Shown here: positions 5,671 through 13,390 of the stretch, piece after piece
Layout of the letters: each line of letters begins with the position of its first letter
Position numbering within the stretch: the stretch's first letter is position 1
Assembly (NCBI GenBank): GCA_028820945.1
Contig: JAPPHW010000020.1
Location: forward strand, 1-18,001
DNA length: 18,001 nt
Direction of reading: 5' to 3'
Source of the DNA: Defluviicoccus sp.
GTDB taxonomy: Bacteria; Pseudomonadota; Alphaproteobacteria; MPNO01
Translations under genes and position numbers: made by a program
The notes under the pieces: generated by a model
Told to the model about the DNA's origin: nothing
Databases searched by the model: none
Seen by the model: the letters and a program-made list of their open reading frames with translations, nothing else

Positions 5671-6738
5671 ATGGATCTGGGACTGAGTCTGCCGACGAAA
5701 GCCAATTCCTGGGAGATCTGCAAACGGGCGGAGGAGCTGGGCTATTCGTACGCCTGGTTCTACGACACCGTGTTGCTCAACGCGGAGGTCTTCGCGGCGA
5801 TGGGCGCGGCGGCGGTGAAGACCAGCAGGATCAAGCTCTGCGCCGGCGTCATCATCCCCTCCAACCGGATCGCTCCGGTGACGGCGTCGGGGCTGGCGAC
5901 GCTCAATGCGCTCGCGCCGGGGCGTATCGTGTTCGGCGTCTCGACCGGGTTCACCGGGCGCCGGACGCTCGGGCTCAAGCCAGTCACCCTGGCGCGCATG
6001 GAGAAATACATCGGGGTCGTCCACGGGCTGCTCGCCGGCGAGACCGTCGAGTGGGACGAGGAGGGCGCGGTTCGCAAGATCCGGTTGATCGACCCCGGGC
6101 GCGGGCTGGTCAACGTCGAGGACCCGATCCCGACCGTCCTGTCCGCGTTCGGTCCGAAGGCGCGGCGGCTGACGGCTAGGCTCGGCGCCGGCTGGATCGG
6201 ACCCGCATGCTGGCCGGAGAAGGAGGAGGCCGATCTGGAGGAATACCGCGCCGCGTTCGGGGAATTCGGCCACGACATGGGAGACCATTACGCGATCCTG
6301 GGCGCCGGCGGGTGCGTGCTCGACGAGGGCGAGCCGGCCGACGGTCCCCGCGCCATGGCGCATGCGGGGCCGTTCGCCGCGATCGCCTTCCACAACCTCG
6401 CGGAGGAGGAAGAGTTCGGCTCGCTGTTCGGCTCGTCGGACCACTTCCCCTTCCAGGAGGAGCTCGCCGCCTACAGGAAGGTGTACGAGGCCTACGAGCC
6501 CGCGGACGCGCGCTATCTCAGCAACCATCGCGGCCATCTGATGTATGTCCGCCCGGACGAGAAGCACCTGAATGAGCGGGTGATACGGGGCCTCTCCCTG
6601 ACCGGAACTAAGGCCGAGCTGGTCGAGCGTCTTCGCGGCATCCGGGACGCCGGCTATCGCCAGGTCATGCACCACACCATGCCCGGCCACGAGAACGAGA
6701 TGCTGGAACGCTGGGCCGACGTGATGGCGGCGGTTTAG
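5671..6738 (+). CDS. LLM-class oxidoreductase, possibly F420-dependent (Mer-like)
   Basis: A 355-residue luciferase-like family protein whose start MDLGLSLPTKANSWEICKRAEELGYSYAWFYDT resembles methylene-tetrahydromethanopterin reductase and other F420-dependent members more than the FMN monooxygenase at 2947-4194. LAPGRIVFGVSTG (81-93) is the conserved phosphate-binding segment. Whether the cofactor is FMN or F420 cannot be decided here; no F420 biosynthesis gene is in view. The ATG at 671 of this kilobase (5671) is chosen over an upstream GTG at 5650 because GGAGAGGAG sits immediately before it and the family N-terminus begins there. Its stop overlaps the convergent livF-like gene by 4 bp. 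The C-terminal GYRQVMHHTMPGHENEMLERWADVM is typical of the family. Confidence 0.82.
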   Translation: MDLGLSLPTKANSWEICKRAEELGYSYAWFYDTVLLNAEVFAAMGAAAVKTSRIKLCAGVIIPSNRIAPVTASGLATLNALAPGRIVFGVSTGFTGRRTLGLKPVTLARMEKYIGVVHGLLAGETVEWDEEGAVRKIRLIDPGRGLVNVEDPIPTVLSAFGPKARRLTARLGAGWIGPACWPEKEEADLEEYRAAFGEFGHDMGDHYAILGAGGCVLDEGEPADGPRAMAHAGPFAAIAFHNLAEEEEFGSLFGSSDHFPFQEELAAYRKVYEAYEPADARYLSNHRGHLMYVRPDEKHLNERVIRGLSLTGTKAELVERLRGIRDAGYRQVMHHTMPGHENEMLERWADVMAAV

Positions 6739-7454
6739 GGCGCGGACGCGGCTCCGAGATAGGCGGCCTGGACTGAGGGGTCGTTGGCGAGGTTCGCCGC
6801 GCTGTCCTCGCCGGTGATGCAACCGTTCTCCAGCAGATAGCCGCGGTCGGCGATGGCGAGGCTCTGCTTGGCGTTCTGTTCCACCAGCAGAATGCCGACC
6901 TGCGTCTCGCGAACCCTGGCCAGGGTCCTGAACAGCTCGGTGCAGAGCATGGGCGAAAGGCCCAGCGAGGGCTCGTCCAGCATCAGCATGGAGGGCGCCG
7001 ACATCATCGCGGTGCCGATCGCCACCATCTGCTGCTGGCCGCCGCTCAGGGTGCGCGCGACCTGCCGGCGCCGCTGGGCGAGCACGGGGAACAGATCGAG
7101 CACGCGCTCCAGGTTTTCGGATTCCGAAGCCCGCGCCCGCCTGGGATACGCGCCGAGGGTAAGGTTCTCGATCACCGTCAGGTCGTCGAAGAGCCCCCGC
7201 CCCTCGGGCACCAGCGCGATGCCGCGCTCCACGATCTCGTGCGGCGGGAGCGCGCCGATCTGGTTTCCGTCGAGGGCGACGCCGCCGCCCGCGTCCTTCG
7301 CCACCAGTCCGGCGACGGCCTTCAGAAACGTGCTCTTGCCGGCGCCGTTGGCGCCCAGCATGGCGACGATTTCCCCCGCCGCCACGGTGACGGAGACGTC
7401 TTCCAGCGCCCGGTGCTTGCCATAGGCGACCGAGATATGGCGCGCCTCAAACAT
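6735..7454 (-). CDS. livF: Branched-chain-type ABC transporter ATP-binding protein, LivF-like
   Basis: A 239-residue ATPase, one of the two nucleotide-binding subunits of a HAAT-family importer. It has Walker A GANGAGKST (34-42), signature LSGGQQQM (136-143), Walker B LMLDEPSLGL (D160, E161), and LivF-type ILLVEQN after it. The length is normal for LivF (about 235). It begins inside the end of livG (8-nt overlap), so it is the distal gene of the transporter operon. The name reflects family and operon position; such systems carry many substrates besides leucine, including amides, urea and aromatic acids. The 3' end overlaps the convergent LLM gene by 4 bp, leaving no room for a separate terminator. 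Confidence 0.93.
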   Translation of the reverse strand: MFEARHISVAYGKHRALEDVSVTVAAGEIVAMLGANGAGKSTFLKAVAGLVAKDAGGGVALDGNQIGALPPHEIVERGIALVPEGRGLFDDLTVIENLTLGAYPRRARASESENLERVLDLFPVLAQRRRQVARTLSGGQQQMVAIGTAMMSAPSMLMLDEPSLGLSPMLCTELFRTLARVRETQVGILLVEQNAKQSLAIADRGYLLENGCITGEDSAANLANDPSVQAAYLGAASAP

Positions 7455-8187
7455 GGGCGTCTCCCAGATAGGCGGCGATCACGGCCTCGTCGGCCAGAAC
7501 TTCCCGCGGCGTCCCGTCGGCGATCATGGCGCCCGAGTTCATCACCACGCAGCGGTCGCACAGGCTTCGGATCGCGTCCATCACGTGCTCGACGATGACG
7601 ATGGTGCGGCCCTCGTTCCGGAGATCCTCGACCAGCTCGATGCCGGTCTGAAGCTCCGTCGGGTTGAGCCCCGCAAGCCATTCGTCGAGCAGCAACAGCC
7701 TGGGATCGGCGGCGAGCGCGCGGGCGAGCTCCACCCGTTTCTGGTCGATATAGGTGAGCGCGCCGACCGGCTCGTCCTCCTTGCCGGCCAGCCCAACGCG
7801 CGCCAGGTTGTGCCGCGCGTGGTCGCGAAGCTCGGCCCCCCAGCGCCGGACATGGCCGAACACCCCGCCGGCCTCGACGTTTTCCAGCGCCGACATCGAC
7901 TCCAGCATCCGCACCAGCTGAAAGGTCCGGGCGACGCCCCGGCGGGCGATGGCGTGGGCGGATTCGCCGGCGACGTTCTCGCCGAACAGCACGATCTCGC
8001 CGCCGCTCGCCCTGAGCGCGCCCGAGATCAGGTTGATCATCGTCGTCTTGCCGGACCCGTTGGGGCCGATCAACCCGAGCACCTCGTGCTCCGCGAGTTC
8101 GAAGCTCATGTTGTCGACCGCGACCAGGCCACCGAAGGTCCTGGTCACGCCGCGCACGCTGAGCGCCGTATCGGGCTCCGCCGCCAT
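7447..8187 (-). CDS. livG: Branched-chain-type ABC transporter ATP-binding protein, LivG-like
   Basis: A 246-residue ATPase subunit. Walker A is GPNGSGKTT (41-49), Walker B LLLLDEWLAGLNPTE (from 164), and the LivG-type VIVEHVMDAI follows. The ABC signature reads LTYIDQKR (144-151) in place of the usual L-S/P-Y-G-Q-Q/D-R-R, so the central glycine is an isoleucine. It otherwise looks intact. It starts 1 nt after the livM stop and overlaps livF by 8 nt, so the subunits are translated as a block. It pairs with LivF to power the LivH/LivM channel at the inner membrane. Confidence 0.92.
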   Translation of the reverse strand: MAAEPDTALSVRGVTRTFGGLVAVDNMSFELAEHEVLGLIGPNGSGKTTMINLISGALRASGGEIVLFGENVAGESAHAIARRGVARTFQLVRMLESMSALENVEAGGVFGHVRRWGAELRDHARHNLARVGLAGKEDEPVGALTYIDQKRVELARALAADPRLLLLDEWLAGLNPTELQTGIELVEDLRNEGRTIVIVEHVMDAIRSLCDRCVVMNSGAMIADGTPREVLADEAVIAAYLGDAHV

Positions 8188-8188
8188 G

Positions 8189-9118
8189 TCAGCTCGCCAG
8201 CAGGGGCCGGCGGCGGATCAGGTTCTCGATCAGGCCAGCGAAGCCGTTGGGGACGATATAGACGATCAGAAGGAAGCAGAGTCCCAGCATCAGCGCGGTC
8301 TGGTTGGGGAAAGTCGCCGTCACCACGTCCCACAGGAAGGTAAACGGGATTACGCCGAGCAGCGGGCCCCAGAGCCGGTGCACGCCGCCCAGCAGCGCCA
8401 TGATGACGACCAGGAAGGACAGCATGGGGCTGAAGGCGATCACCGGCTCCACATAGGTCCAGCGCGGCGCCAGGATCGCGCCGGTCAGCGCCGCAACGGC
8501 GCCCGATATCACGAACAGCGCGATCTTCGCGTGCGCGGTGTTGATCCCGCTATGGGCGGCGACCACCTCGTCGCCCCCGATGATGCGGAGCGCGAAGCCG
8601 AGCCGCGAGCGGCCGATGCGCCAGCTCGCCAGGTAGACCGCCGCGGCGAGAGCGAGCAGCTGCCAGTAGATCATCGGCTCGTCGATACTTGTCAGCACCA
8701 CGAGCCCGCTCGACGTCCCCATGGTGGTCTGCACCCAGGTGACGAGCTGGCGGACCATCTCGGCGAGGCCGAGCGTGAAGATCACGAAATAGACGCCCGA
8801 CAGGCGGAGCGTCGCCAGCCCGATCAGCGCCGCCAGCACCGCGCCCACGATGGTCGCCATGACCAGCAGGACGGGATAGGGAAAGACCTCGATCAGCGCC
8901 GCCACCGTGTACATGCCGAGCCCGAAAAAAGCCGCCGTGGCGAGCGAGATGTAATGGGTCGGACCCGAGAAAAGCGTCCAGGACGTGGTGAGCACCGCAT
9001 ACATCACCACCGTCACCGCCAGTGACAGGCCGTAGCCCTCGCTCAGCATCGGCACGAACGCGGCAGCCAGGAAGATCGCCGCCCCGACCGCCAGCCCCCG
9101 TCTCTCTCCCGCCGTCAC
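8189..9118 (-). CDS. livM: Branched-chain-type ABC transporter permease, LivM-like
   Basis: A 309-residue, very hydrophobic inner-membrane permease with roughly eight to ten membrane segments, for example AIFLAAAFVPMLSEG near the start and MLGLCFLLIVYIVPNGF at the end. YISLATAAFFGLGMY (~56-70) is the conserved LivM 'SLGHAAFFGIGAY' motif. The cytoplasmic loop with LGFALRIIGGDEVVAAHSGIN is the ATPase-coupling EAA-like region. Translation starts at a GTG whose GTGA overlaps the livH stop (9115-9118). This is the second half of the channel, paired with LivH. Confidence 0.92.
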   Translation of the reverse strand: MTAGERRGLAVGAAIFLAAAFVPMLSEGYGLSLAVTVVMYAVLTTSWTLFSGPTHYISLATAAFFGLGMYTVAALIEVFPYPVLLVMATIVGAVLAALIGLATLRLSGVYFVIFTLGLAEMVRQLVTWVQTTMGTSSGLVVLTSIDEPMIYWQLLALAAAVYLASWRIGRSRLGFALRIIGGDEVVAAHSGINTAHAKIALFVISGAVAALTGAILAPRWTYVEPVIAFSPMLSFLVVIMALLGGVHRLWGPLLGVIPFTFLWDVVTATFPNQTALMLGLCFLLIVYIVPNGFAGLIENLIRRRPLLAS

Positions 9119-9981
9119 GCCGCCCGCCTGCCGAAGATGCCCTGGGGCCGGAACAGCAGGACCAGGATGAACACGACATAGGCGGCCGCCAGGGTGAGGC
9201 CGGGATCGATCAGGCTGGCCACGGCGGTTTCGGTGAGGCCGAGGACGAAGGCGGCGACGATCGAGCCCCTTATGTCCTTGAGCCCGCCCATGATGACGAT
9301 GACCAGCGCCTTCATGGTGAAGATGATGCCGATCGAGGCGTCGAATACGAGGAACGTGGACAGGAGCCCGCCGCCCGCGGCCGTGATCGCGCCGCCGAGG
9401 CCGAAGGCCAGCGCGGAAGCGCCCGCGACGTCGATTCCCACCCGGCGGGAAGCGTCGGGCGAAATCGAGACGGCGCGGAGCGTCAGCCCCATTCGCGTCC
9501 GGTGCAGCCAGACATAGAGGCCGACGCAGAACGCGGCGGCATAGAGAAACGCCACCAGCCGGTTCTGCTCGTAGGGCTGGCCCAGGATGTCGAAGGGCTT
9601 TTCGAGGAAGGAATAGCTGAAGAACTCGCCGCCGAAGAGGGCCAGCATGACGCCGACTAGGATGAAGCTGAGACCGAAGGTGGCGAGGATGCTGTCGACC
9701 TCCAGATGGCCCTCGCTCTTCGAGCGCCGGACCAGCGGCAGCATCAGGTAGCGGTAGATCGCCCAGTTGACGGCGAACGCCACCGGCGCATAGCCGATAA
9801 CGGTGATCAGCGGACTGACCTGGGAGCCGGTGAAGAACCAGAACGCGCCGAACGCGCCCGCAACCAGGATCTCGCCGTTGGCGAGGTTCATGATGCGGGC
9901 GACGCCGTATTGCAGCTGCAGCCCCACCGCCATCAGGGCGTAGGCGCCGCCCAGCAGAACACCGATGATCAGGATGTCCAT
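9115..9981 (-). CDS. livH: Branched-chain-type ABC transporter permease, LivH-like
   Basis: A 288-residue multi-spanning permease. The N-terminus ILIIGVLLGGAYALMAVGL and VARIMNLANGEILVAGAF match the LivH pattern (GLxLIYGVxRxxNxAHGExxMxGAY). LRAVSISPDASRRVGID is the conserved cytoplasmic coupling loop. Length is typical (about 290). No good Shine-Dalgarno precedes the ATG at 9981. A strong stem-loop lies 27-58 nt upstream, in the gap after the binding-protein gene, so its translation may be limited relative to livJ. It overlaps livM by 4 nt. Confidence 0.92.
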   Translation of the reverse strand: MDILIIGVLLGGAYALMAVGLQLQYGVARIMNLANGEILVAGAFGAFWFFTGSQVSPLITVIGYAPVAFAVNWAIYRYLMLPLVRRSKSEGHLEVDSILATFGLSFILVGVMLALFGGEFFSYSFLEKPFDILGQPYEQNRLVAFLYAAAFCVGLYVWLHRTRMGLTLRAVSISPDASRRVGIDVAGASALAFGLGGAITAAGGGLLSTFLVFDASIGIIFTMKALVIVIMGGLKDIRGSIVAAFVLGLTETAVASLIDPGLTLAAAYVVFILVLLFRPQGIFGRRAA

Positions 9982-10008
9982 GCCGTCGACTACACGTTCG
10001 GAGGAGAG

Positions 10009-10039
10009 GCCCGGCGCGGGCTGTGCCCCCGCGCCGGGC
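10009..10039 (-). repeat. Perfect 12-bp stem-loop between livJ-like and livH-like genes
   Basis: GCCCGGCGCGGG (10009-10020) and its exact reverse complement (10028-10039) flank a 7-nt loop in the 67-bp gap. All but two of its 12 pairs are G-C. There is no U-tract on the minus strand. Such hairpins after a binding-protein gene usually protect the upstream mRNA from 3' exonucleases or partly terminate it, giving more binding protein than permease; this role is inferred. Confidence 0.7.
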
Positions 10040-10048
10040 TATCGCGGC

Positions 10049-11251
10049 CTACTTCCAGGCCGGCTTTTCCTTGACCGGCTTGGCGCCCGGAATGTTCAGC
10101 GAGTTGACGCCGTGGAACTTCCCGCCCTGCCACTGGCCGACCGTCCAGAACTTGTTCGAGATCCCGGTCGAGAGGTCCATCTCGCCGACCACGGTCTTGA
10201 ACTTGTTCTTCTTGATGTATTCGGTGACCTTCTTGCGGTCGAGCTCGCCGACCCCCTCGATCGCCTGTTCGAGCACCTGGAAGGTCGCGTAGACCACCGG
10301 GCTCGCCCAGTAGTCCGGCGATTTGCCGGTGACCTTCTTGTGGGCCTCGAAATAGGCCTTCATCTCCGGCGAATCGACGTAGACCCCGCCGCCGCCCAGG
10401 ATACCCTCGGCCGCCGCGCCGAACTTGCCCACAAACGCCGGGAAGGCGGTGGCGACGGCGGTGTAGAACGCCTTGGTGTCGAGACCCTGGACCTTGGCCT
10501 GCGCGGTCAGCCCGAACGTGTCGGGCGGGTAGGACCAGGCGACGAAGGCATCGGGGTTCGCCGCCTTGGCGCCCCGGATCACCGGCGACAGGTCCTGCGT
10601 GCCGAGCGGATAGGACTTGTCGTAGACGATCTCGAATCCGGCCTTCTTGAAGACCGGGCGCGCGGCGTTGGCAAGCTCGATGCCGAAAGCGTCGGCGACG
10701 TTCACCATGGCGACGCGGGTACCGATCTTGCCTTCGTCGCGCATCTTCTTGAGCACGTCGGCGACCCCTTCCGAAAACGCGCTGGTCGAGCCCAGCGTGA
10801 AGAAGATCCCCGGGTACCGCTTGACCAGCTCCTCCTGCTTGTCGGTGATCGAGGTCGACGTGACCATCGGATAGCCGAACTTGGCGAAGATCGCCGCGGT
10901 GGCGAGATTGAAGCCGGTCCCGTAGGGCGGCAGGATGAAATCGGCCTTGTCCTGGGTGGCGAGCCGCGTGACGTTCTTGATCGCCTCGCCCGGGGTGGTG
11001 CGGTCGTCGTACTCGATCAGCTCGATCTTGCGCTGGCCGTCCTTCAGCTTCAGGCCGCCGCGCCCGTTGACCGTCTCGACCCAGAGCTTGACGTTGGGCC
11101 AGTGCGTGATGGAGGCGCCGACCGCCAGCGGCCCGGTCTTGGGCGCCGAGGCGCCGATCTTCACGGTTTGCTGCGCCTGCGCGACGCCGACCGACAGCGC
11201 GCCGGCGACCGTCCAGGCGAGCGCCGCTGTCAGATAAGATCGCATTTTCAT
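10049..11251 (-). CDS. Periplasmic substrate-binding protein of a branched-chain-type ABC transporter
   Basis: A 400-residue type I periplasmic binding protein (Peripla_BP_6/LivJ type). Residues 1-26 are a signal peptide: MKMR, a hydrophobic core, and a VAQA cleavage site before QQTVKIGAS. The mature protein opens with TVKIGASAPKTGPLAVG, the family start. Later come GRGGLKLKDGQRKIELIEYDD, the lobe-1 hallmark, and VAMVNVADAFGIELA. It captures the solute for LivHMGF. The sequence resembles the broader amide/aromatic-acid binding group, so the ligand is not necessarily an amino acid. The start has GGGAG 7 nt upstream; a second ATG two codons on is less favoured. First gene of the transporter set; 168 bp separates it from the NMT1-like gene. 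Confidence 0.92.
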   Translation of the reverse strand: MKMRSYLTAALAWTVAGALSVGVAQAQQTVKIGASAPKTGPLAVGASITHWPNVKLWVETVNGRGGLKLKDGQRKIELIEYDDRTTPGEAIKNVTRLATQDKADFILPPYGTGFNLATAAIFAKFGYPMVTSTSITDKQEELVKRYPGIFFTLGSTSAFSEGVADVLKKMRDEGKIGTRVAMVNVADAFGIELANAARPVFKKAGFEIVYDKSYPLGTQDLSPVIRGAKAANPDAFVAWSYPPDTFGLTAQAKVQGLDTKAFYTAVATAFPAFVGKFGAAAEGILGGGGVYVDSPEMKAYFEAHKKVTGKSPDYWASPVVYATFQVLEQAIEGVGELDRKKVTEYIKKNKFKTVVGEMDLSTGISNKFWTVGQWQGGKFHGVNSLNIPGAKPVKEKPAWK

Positions 11252-11419
11252 GAACGTCTCCCGTCTCTTCGATCCGTGGAGGACCGTCGCCGCCGTCCGC
11301 TCCCGTCGGACGCGGGGTTACGGTTCGCGCGGCCGGCCTTCTCCATCCGGTGAGCCGGCGCGGATGCTAGCAGACGGGTTTGGGCGACTCCACCGGCAAG
11401 GCCGCGACGAGACTCCGCC
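11252..11419. other. 168-bp gap upstream of the binding-protein gene
   Basis: The longest gap in the window; I see no gene in it. It contains two inverted repeats: CGTCCG-N7-CGGACG (11294-11312) and CATCCG-N11-CGGATG (11344-11366). It may combine the 3' end of the NMT1-like transcript with a promoter or leader for livJHMGF. No convincing -35/-10 pair is visible on the minus strand. Confidence 0.4.
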
Positions 11420-12307
11420 CTACTCCGCCGGCGGCGGGGCGCAGGCGCGGTCGTAGGGGAAGCGCTCCCGGATCAGCCCGTTATAGGCGAAGATGTCGAG
11501 GGTCGCCTCGTACGCCTCGCGGGTGATCTCGACGTGCGGCGTCCAGCAGCCGAGCTCCTGGTAGCTCGCGATGCAGCGTTCGAGGACGGCGAGATCGATA
11601 TCCGGGAAATAGGCCGCCTCGGCGAGGGCGATCTCCGCCGCCGGGGTTCGGTTCAGCCAGAGGCGCGCCTTGCGGTAGGCGCGGGCGAACGCGCGCGCCA
11701 TCCCGGTTTCCAGCCAATCCGGGAGGGCGCACAGGCTGGAGAAACCGCAGCGCCCGATCTGCCGGCCGACCTCGGCCACCACATGACCGACCCCGTCGGC
11801 CTCGAGCTGCTGGGGGAACGGCCCCTGCTGCTGCACGTAGGCGCCCTCGCCGGCGCGGAAGGCGGCGTCGACCTCGGCGGCGTTGCCGGGATGGATCGCC
11901 TCGATCCGGCCGTAGTCGATGCCCGCCTTGTGGCAGGCGTATTTGAACATGGCGAGCGGCTGGCCGCCGCCGAACAGGACGACCGGGGCGCCTTCCAGCT
12001 TGCGCCAGTGGAAATCGGGATCGGGATCGCGCGCGGTGAGGAAGAACCCGTCCATCTCGTTGATCTGGGCGAAATGGACCGCGCCCGGATCCTCGCCCCG
12101 CGACAGCGGCCCGAACGCCTGGCTCAACGCCGACTGCACCACGTGCGCGGTGCCGTCCTTGAGCGCGGCGATGGCCGACACCCCGGGCGGCGCAACCGAC
12201 CACTCGACGTCCAGCCCCTCCTCGTCCAGGAACCCGCCCGCCATCGTTGCGATCAGCGGCGAATAGAACGCGGAGAACATGGTGAACTGGATGTCTATCC
12301 GGGTCAT
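11420..12307 (-). CDS. NMT1/THI5-like protein without signal peptide
   Basis: A 295-residue type II binding-protein fold of the NMT1/THI5 family (relatives: SsuA, TauA, ThiY and yeast THI5). Signs are IDIQFTMFSAFYSPLIATMAGGF at the start (substrate-binding and 'GFFxxEGL' region), then EEGLDVEW and the hinge APVVLFGGGQPLAMFKYACH. The protein starts straight at the first beta strand; there is no signal peptide or lipobox, and the codons upstream of the ATG at 12307 encode none. It is therefore predicted cytoplasmic, unusual for a transport component. No matching SsuB/SsuC-type permease is nearby. It could be an enzyme, a ligand sensor, or a protein exported by an unseen route. AAGGGA lies about 9 nt upstream. 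It is divergent from the DapA-family gene. Confidence 0.75.
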   Translation of the reverse strand: MTRIDIQFTMFSAFYSPLIATMAGGFLDEEGLDVEWSVAPPGVSAIAALKDGTAHVVQSALSQAFGPLSRGEDPGAVHFAQINEMDGFFLTARDPDPDFHWRKLEGAPVVLFGGGQPLAMFKYACHKAGIDYGRIEAIHPGNAAEVDAAFRAGEGAYVQQQGPFPQQLEADGVGHVVAEVGRQIGRCGFSSLCALPDWLETGMARAFARAYRKARLWLNRTPAAEIALAEAAYFPDIDLAVLERCIASYQELGCWTPHVEITREAYEATLDIFAYNGLIRERFPYDRACAPPPAE

Positions 12308-12446
12308 GGGCGGGATCCCTTGCGCGTGAGCGAGACGATGGCGCCCCTGCTAGCCCGCCGCGCCCGCGCCGTCCATCGTTTTGTTGTTGGCGCGCGGGAT
12401 CGGGGCATAAGATGACCGAGCGTCCCCACAACGCGACGAGAGGCAC
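12308..12446. promoter_or_regulatory. Divergent promoter region, NMT1-like and DapA-family genes
   Basis: A 139-bp gap between divergent genes. For the plus gene, TTGTTG (12384-12389) and CATAAG (12406-12411) are 16 bp apart, a plausible but imperfect sigma70 promoter. It would start transcription about 30 nt before the ATG. The ribosome-binding site is GAGAGG just before 12447. Nothing convincing is seen for the minus direction. Confidence 0.45.
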
Positions 12447-13379
12447 ATGGTTGCGAAGCACGGATTCTGGTCCCGCGTTTTTACCTTCGTTCCGACACCG
12501 CTCGAACTCGACGGCGAAGCCATCGACGAGGACGGCCTCCGCCGGGTGCTCGATCACCAGATCGAGAACCGCGTGGACGGGGTCTGCGTGTTCGGCTCGA
12601 CCGGCGGCAACGGCTCGTTCTCGGAAGACGAGATGAAGCGCGGCATCGAGGTCGCGGCGCGGCACGTCGACGGGCGCATCGCTGTAATCGCGGGCACCGG
12701 GGCGCGCACCACGTCCGCCTGCACGCGGCTGTCGCGGCACGCGGAGGCGGTGGGCTGCGACGGGGTGATGATCCTCCCCATGACATACTGGCCGCTGACG
12801 CTGGACGAGGTGCGGGCGCACTACGAGCGCGTCGCCGATGCGATCAGGCTGCCGATCTGCGTCTACAACAACCCGTGGACCACCGGCATCGACATGCCGC
12901 CGGCGTTTCTGGCGGAGCTCGCGCGACACGAGAACATGCGCTGCGTCAAGGAAAGCACCGGCGATCTGACACGGATCAGCCAAATCCGCGCGCTGACCGG
13001 CGACGACGTGGCGATCGTCGCGGGCTGGGAGTCGACGAGCCTCCAGGCGTTCAGCGCCGGCGCGACCGGCTGGGCGCCGGTGGTGACCAATTTCCTGCCG
13101 GCCGAGGCGATGGCGTTCTTCCGCGCCGCGGTCTACGACGACGATGTGGCCAAGGCGCGCGAAATCTGGGACCGGCTGTTCCCGATCTGCGACATGATCT
13201 GCACTAAGTCGCATATCCGGGTGGGCCATACCGGGCTCGACATCCTGGGCCGCCCGGTCGGCCCGCCGCGTCGGCCGCTCGGAATGCTCGGCGACGAAGA
13301 CCGCGAGGCGCTGCGCGCGGCCCTCGAAGCCGCCGGCGCGATGGGGGCGGAGGCCGGGGCGAGCATCGCGGCGCAGTAG
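12447..13379 (+). CDS. DapA/NanA-family (class I aldolase) lyase or synthase, not a true DapA
   Basis: A 310-residue TIM barrel of the dihydrodipicolinate synthase family. These enzymes form a Schiff base with pyruvate or a keto acid on a lysine. The catalytic pair is visible: Y140 in ICVYNNP and K168 in RCVKEST. The upstream motif reads FGSTGGNGSF in place of GTTGE. At the position of the DHDPS arginine that binds aspartate-semialdehyde (YNVPSRTG) this protein has Thr145 (YNNPWTTG). It is therefore unlikely to make lysine and more probably cleaves or forms a keto-acid aldol product in catabolism. The ATG at 12447 follows GAGAGG. It converges on the PanE-like gene across 11 bp. Confidence 0.85.
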   Translation: MVAKHGFWSRVFTFVPTPLELDGEAIDEDGLRRVLDHQIENRVDGVCVFGSTGGNGSFSEDEMKRGIEVAARHVDGRIAVIAGTGARTTSACTRLSRHAEAVGCDGVMILPMTYWPLTLDEVRAHYERVADAIRLPICVYNNPWTTGIDMPPAFLAELARHENMRCVKESTGDLTRISQIRALTGDDVAIVAGWESTSLQAFSAGATGWAPVVTNFLPAEAMAFFRAAVYDDDVAKAREIWDRLFPICDMICTKSHIRVGHTGLDILGRPVGPPRRPLGMLGDEDREALRAALEAAGAMGAEAGASIAAQ

Positions 13380-13390
13380 GGCGGGCGCGC

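Noticed and set aside
2947..6738. The two LLM genes as a recent tandem duplication
   Set aside because: They differ in length, N-terminal pattern and probable cofactor subgroup, lie on opposite strands and share only family-level motifs.
9965..11353. Plus-strand 462-residue open frame opposite the binding-protein gene
   Set aside because: The minus-strand gene has a signal peptide and family motifs; the plus reading is rich in Arg, Asp and Leu with no recognisable domain.
11250..11456. Small plus-strand ORF in the 168-bp gap
   Set aside because: No Shine-Dalgarno that fits, no recognisable motif, and it overlaps the ends of two well-supported minus-strand genes.
12447..13379. Calling the aldolase dapA (lysine synthesis)
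   Set aside because: The GTTGE motif and the substrate-binding arginine are not kept, and the neighbours are catabolic.
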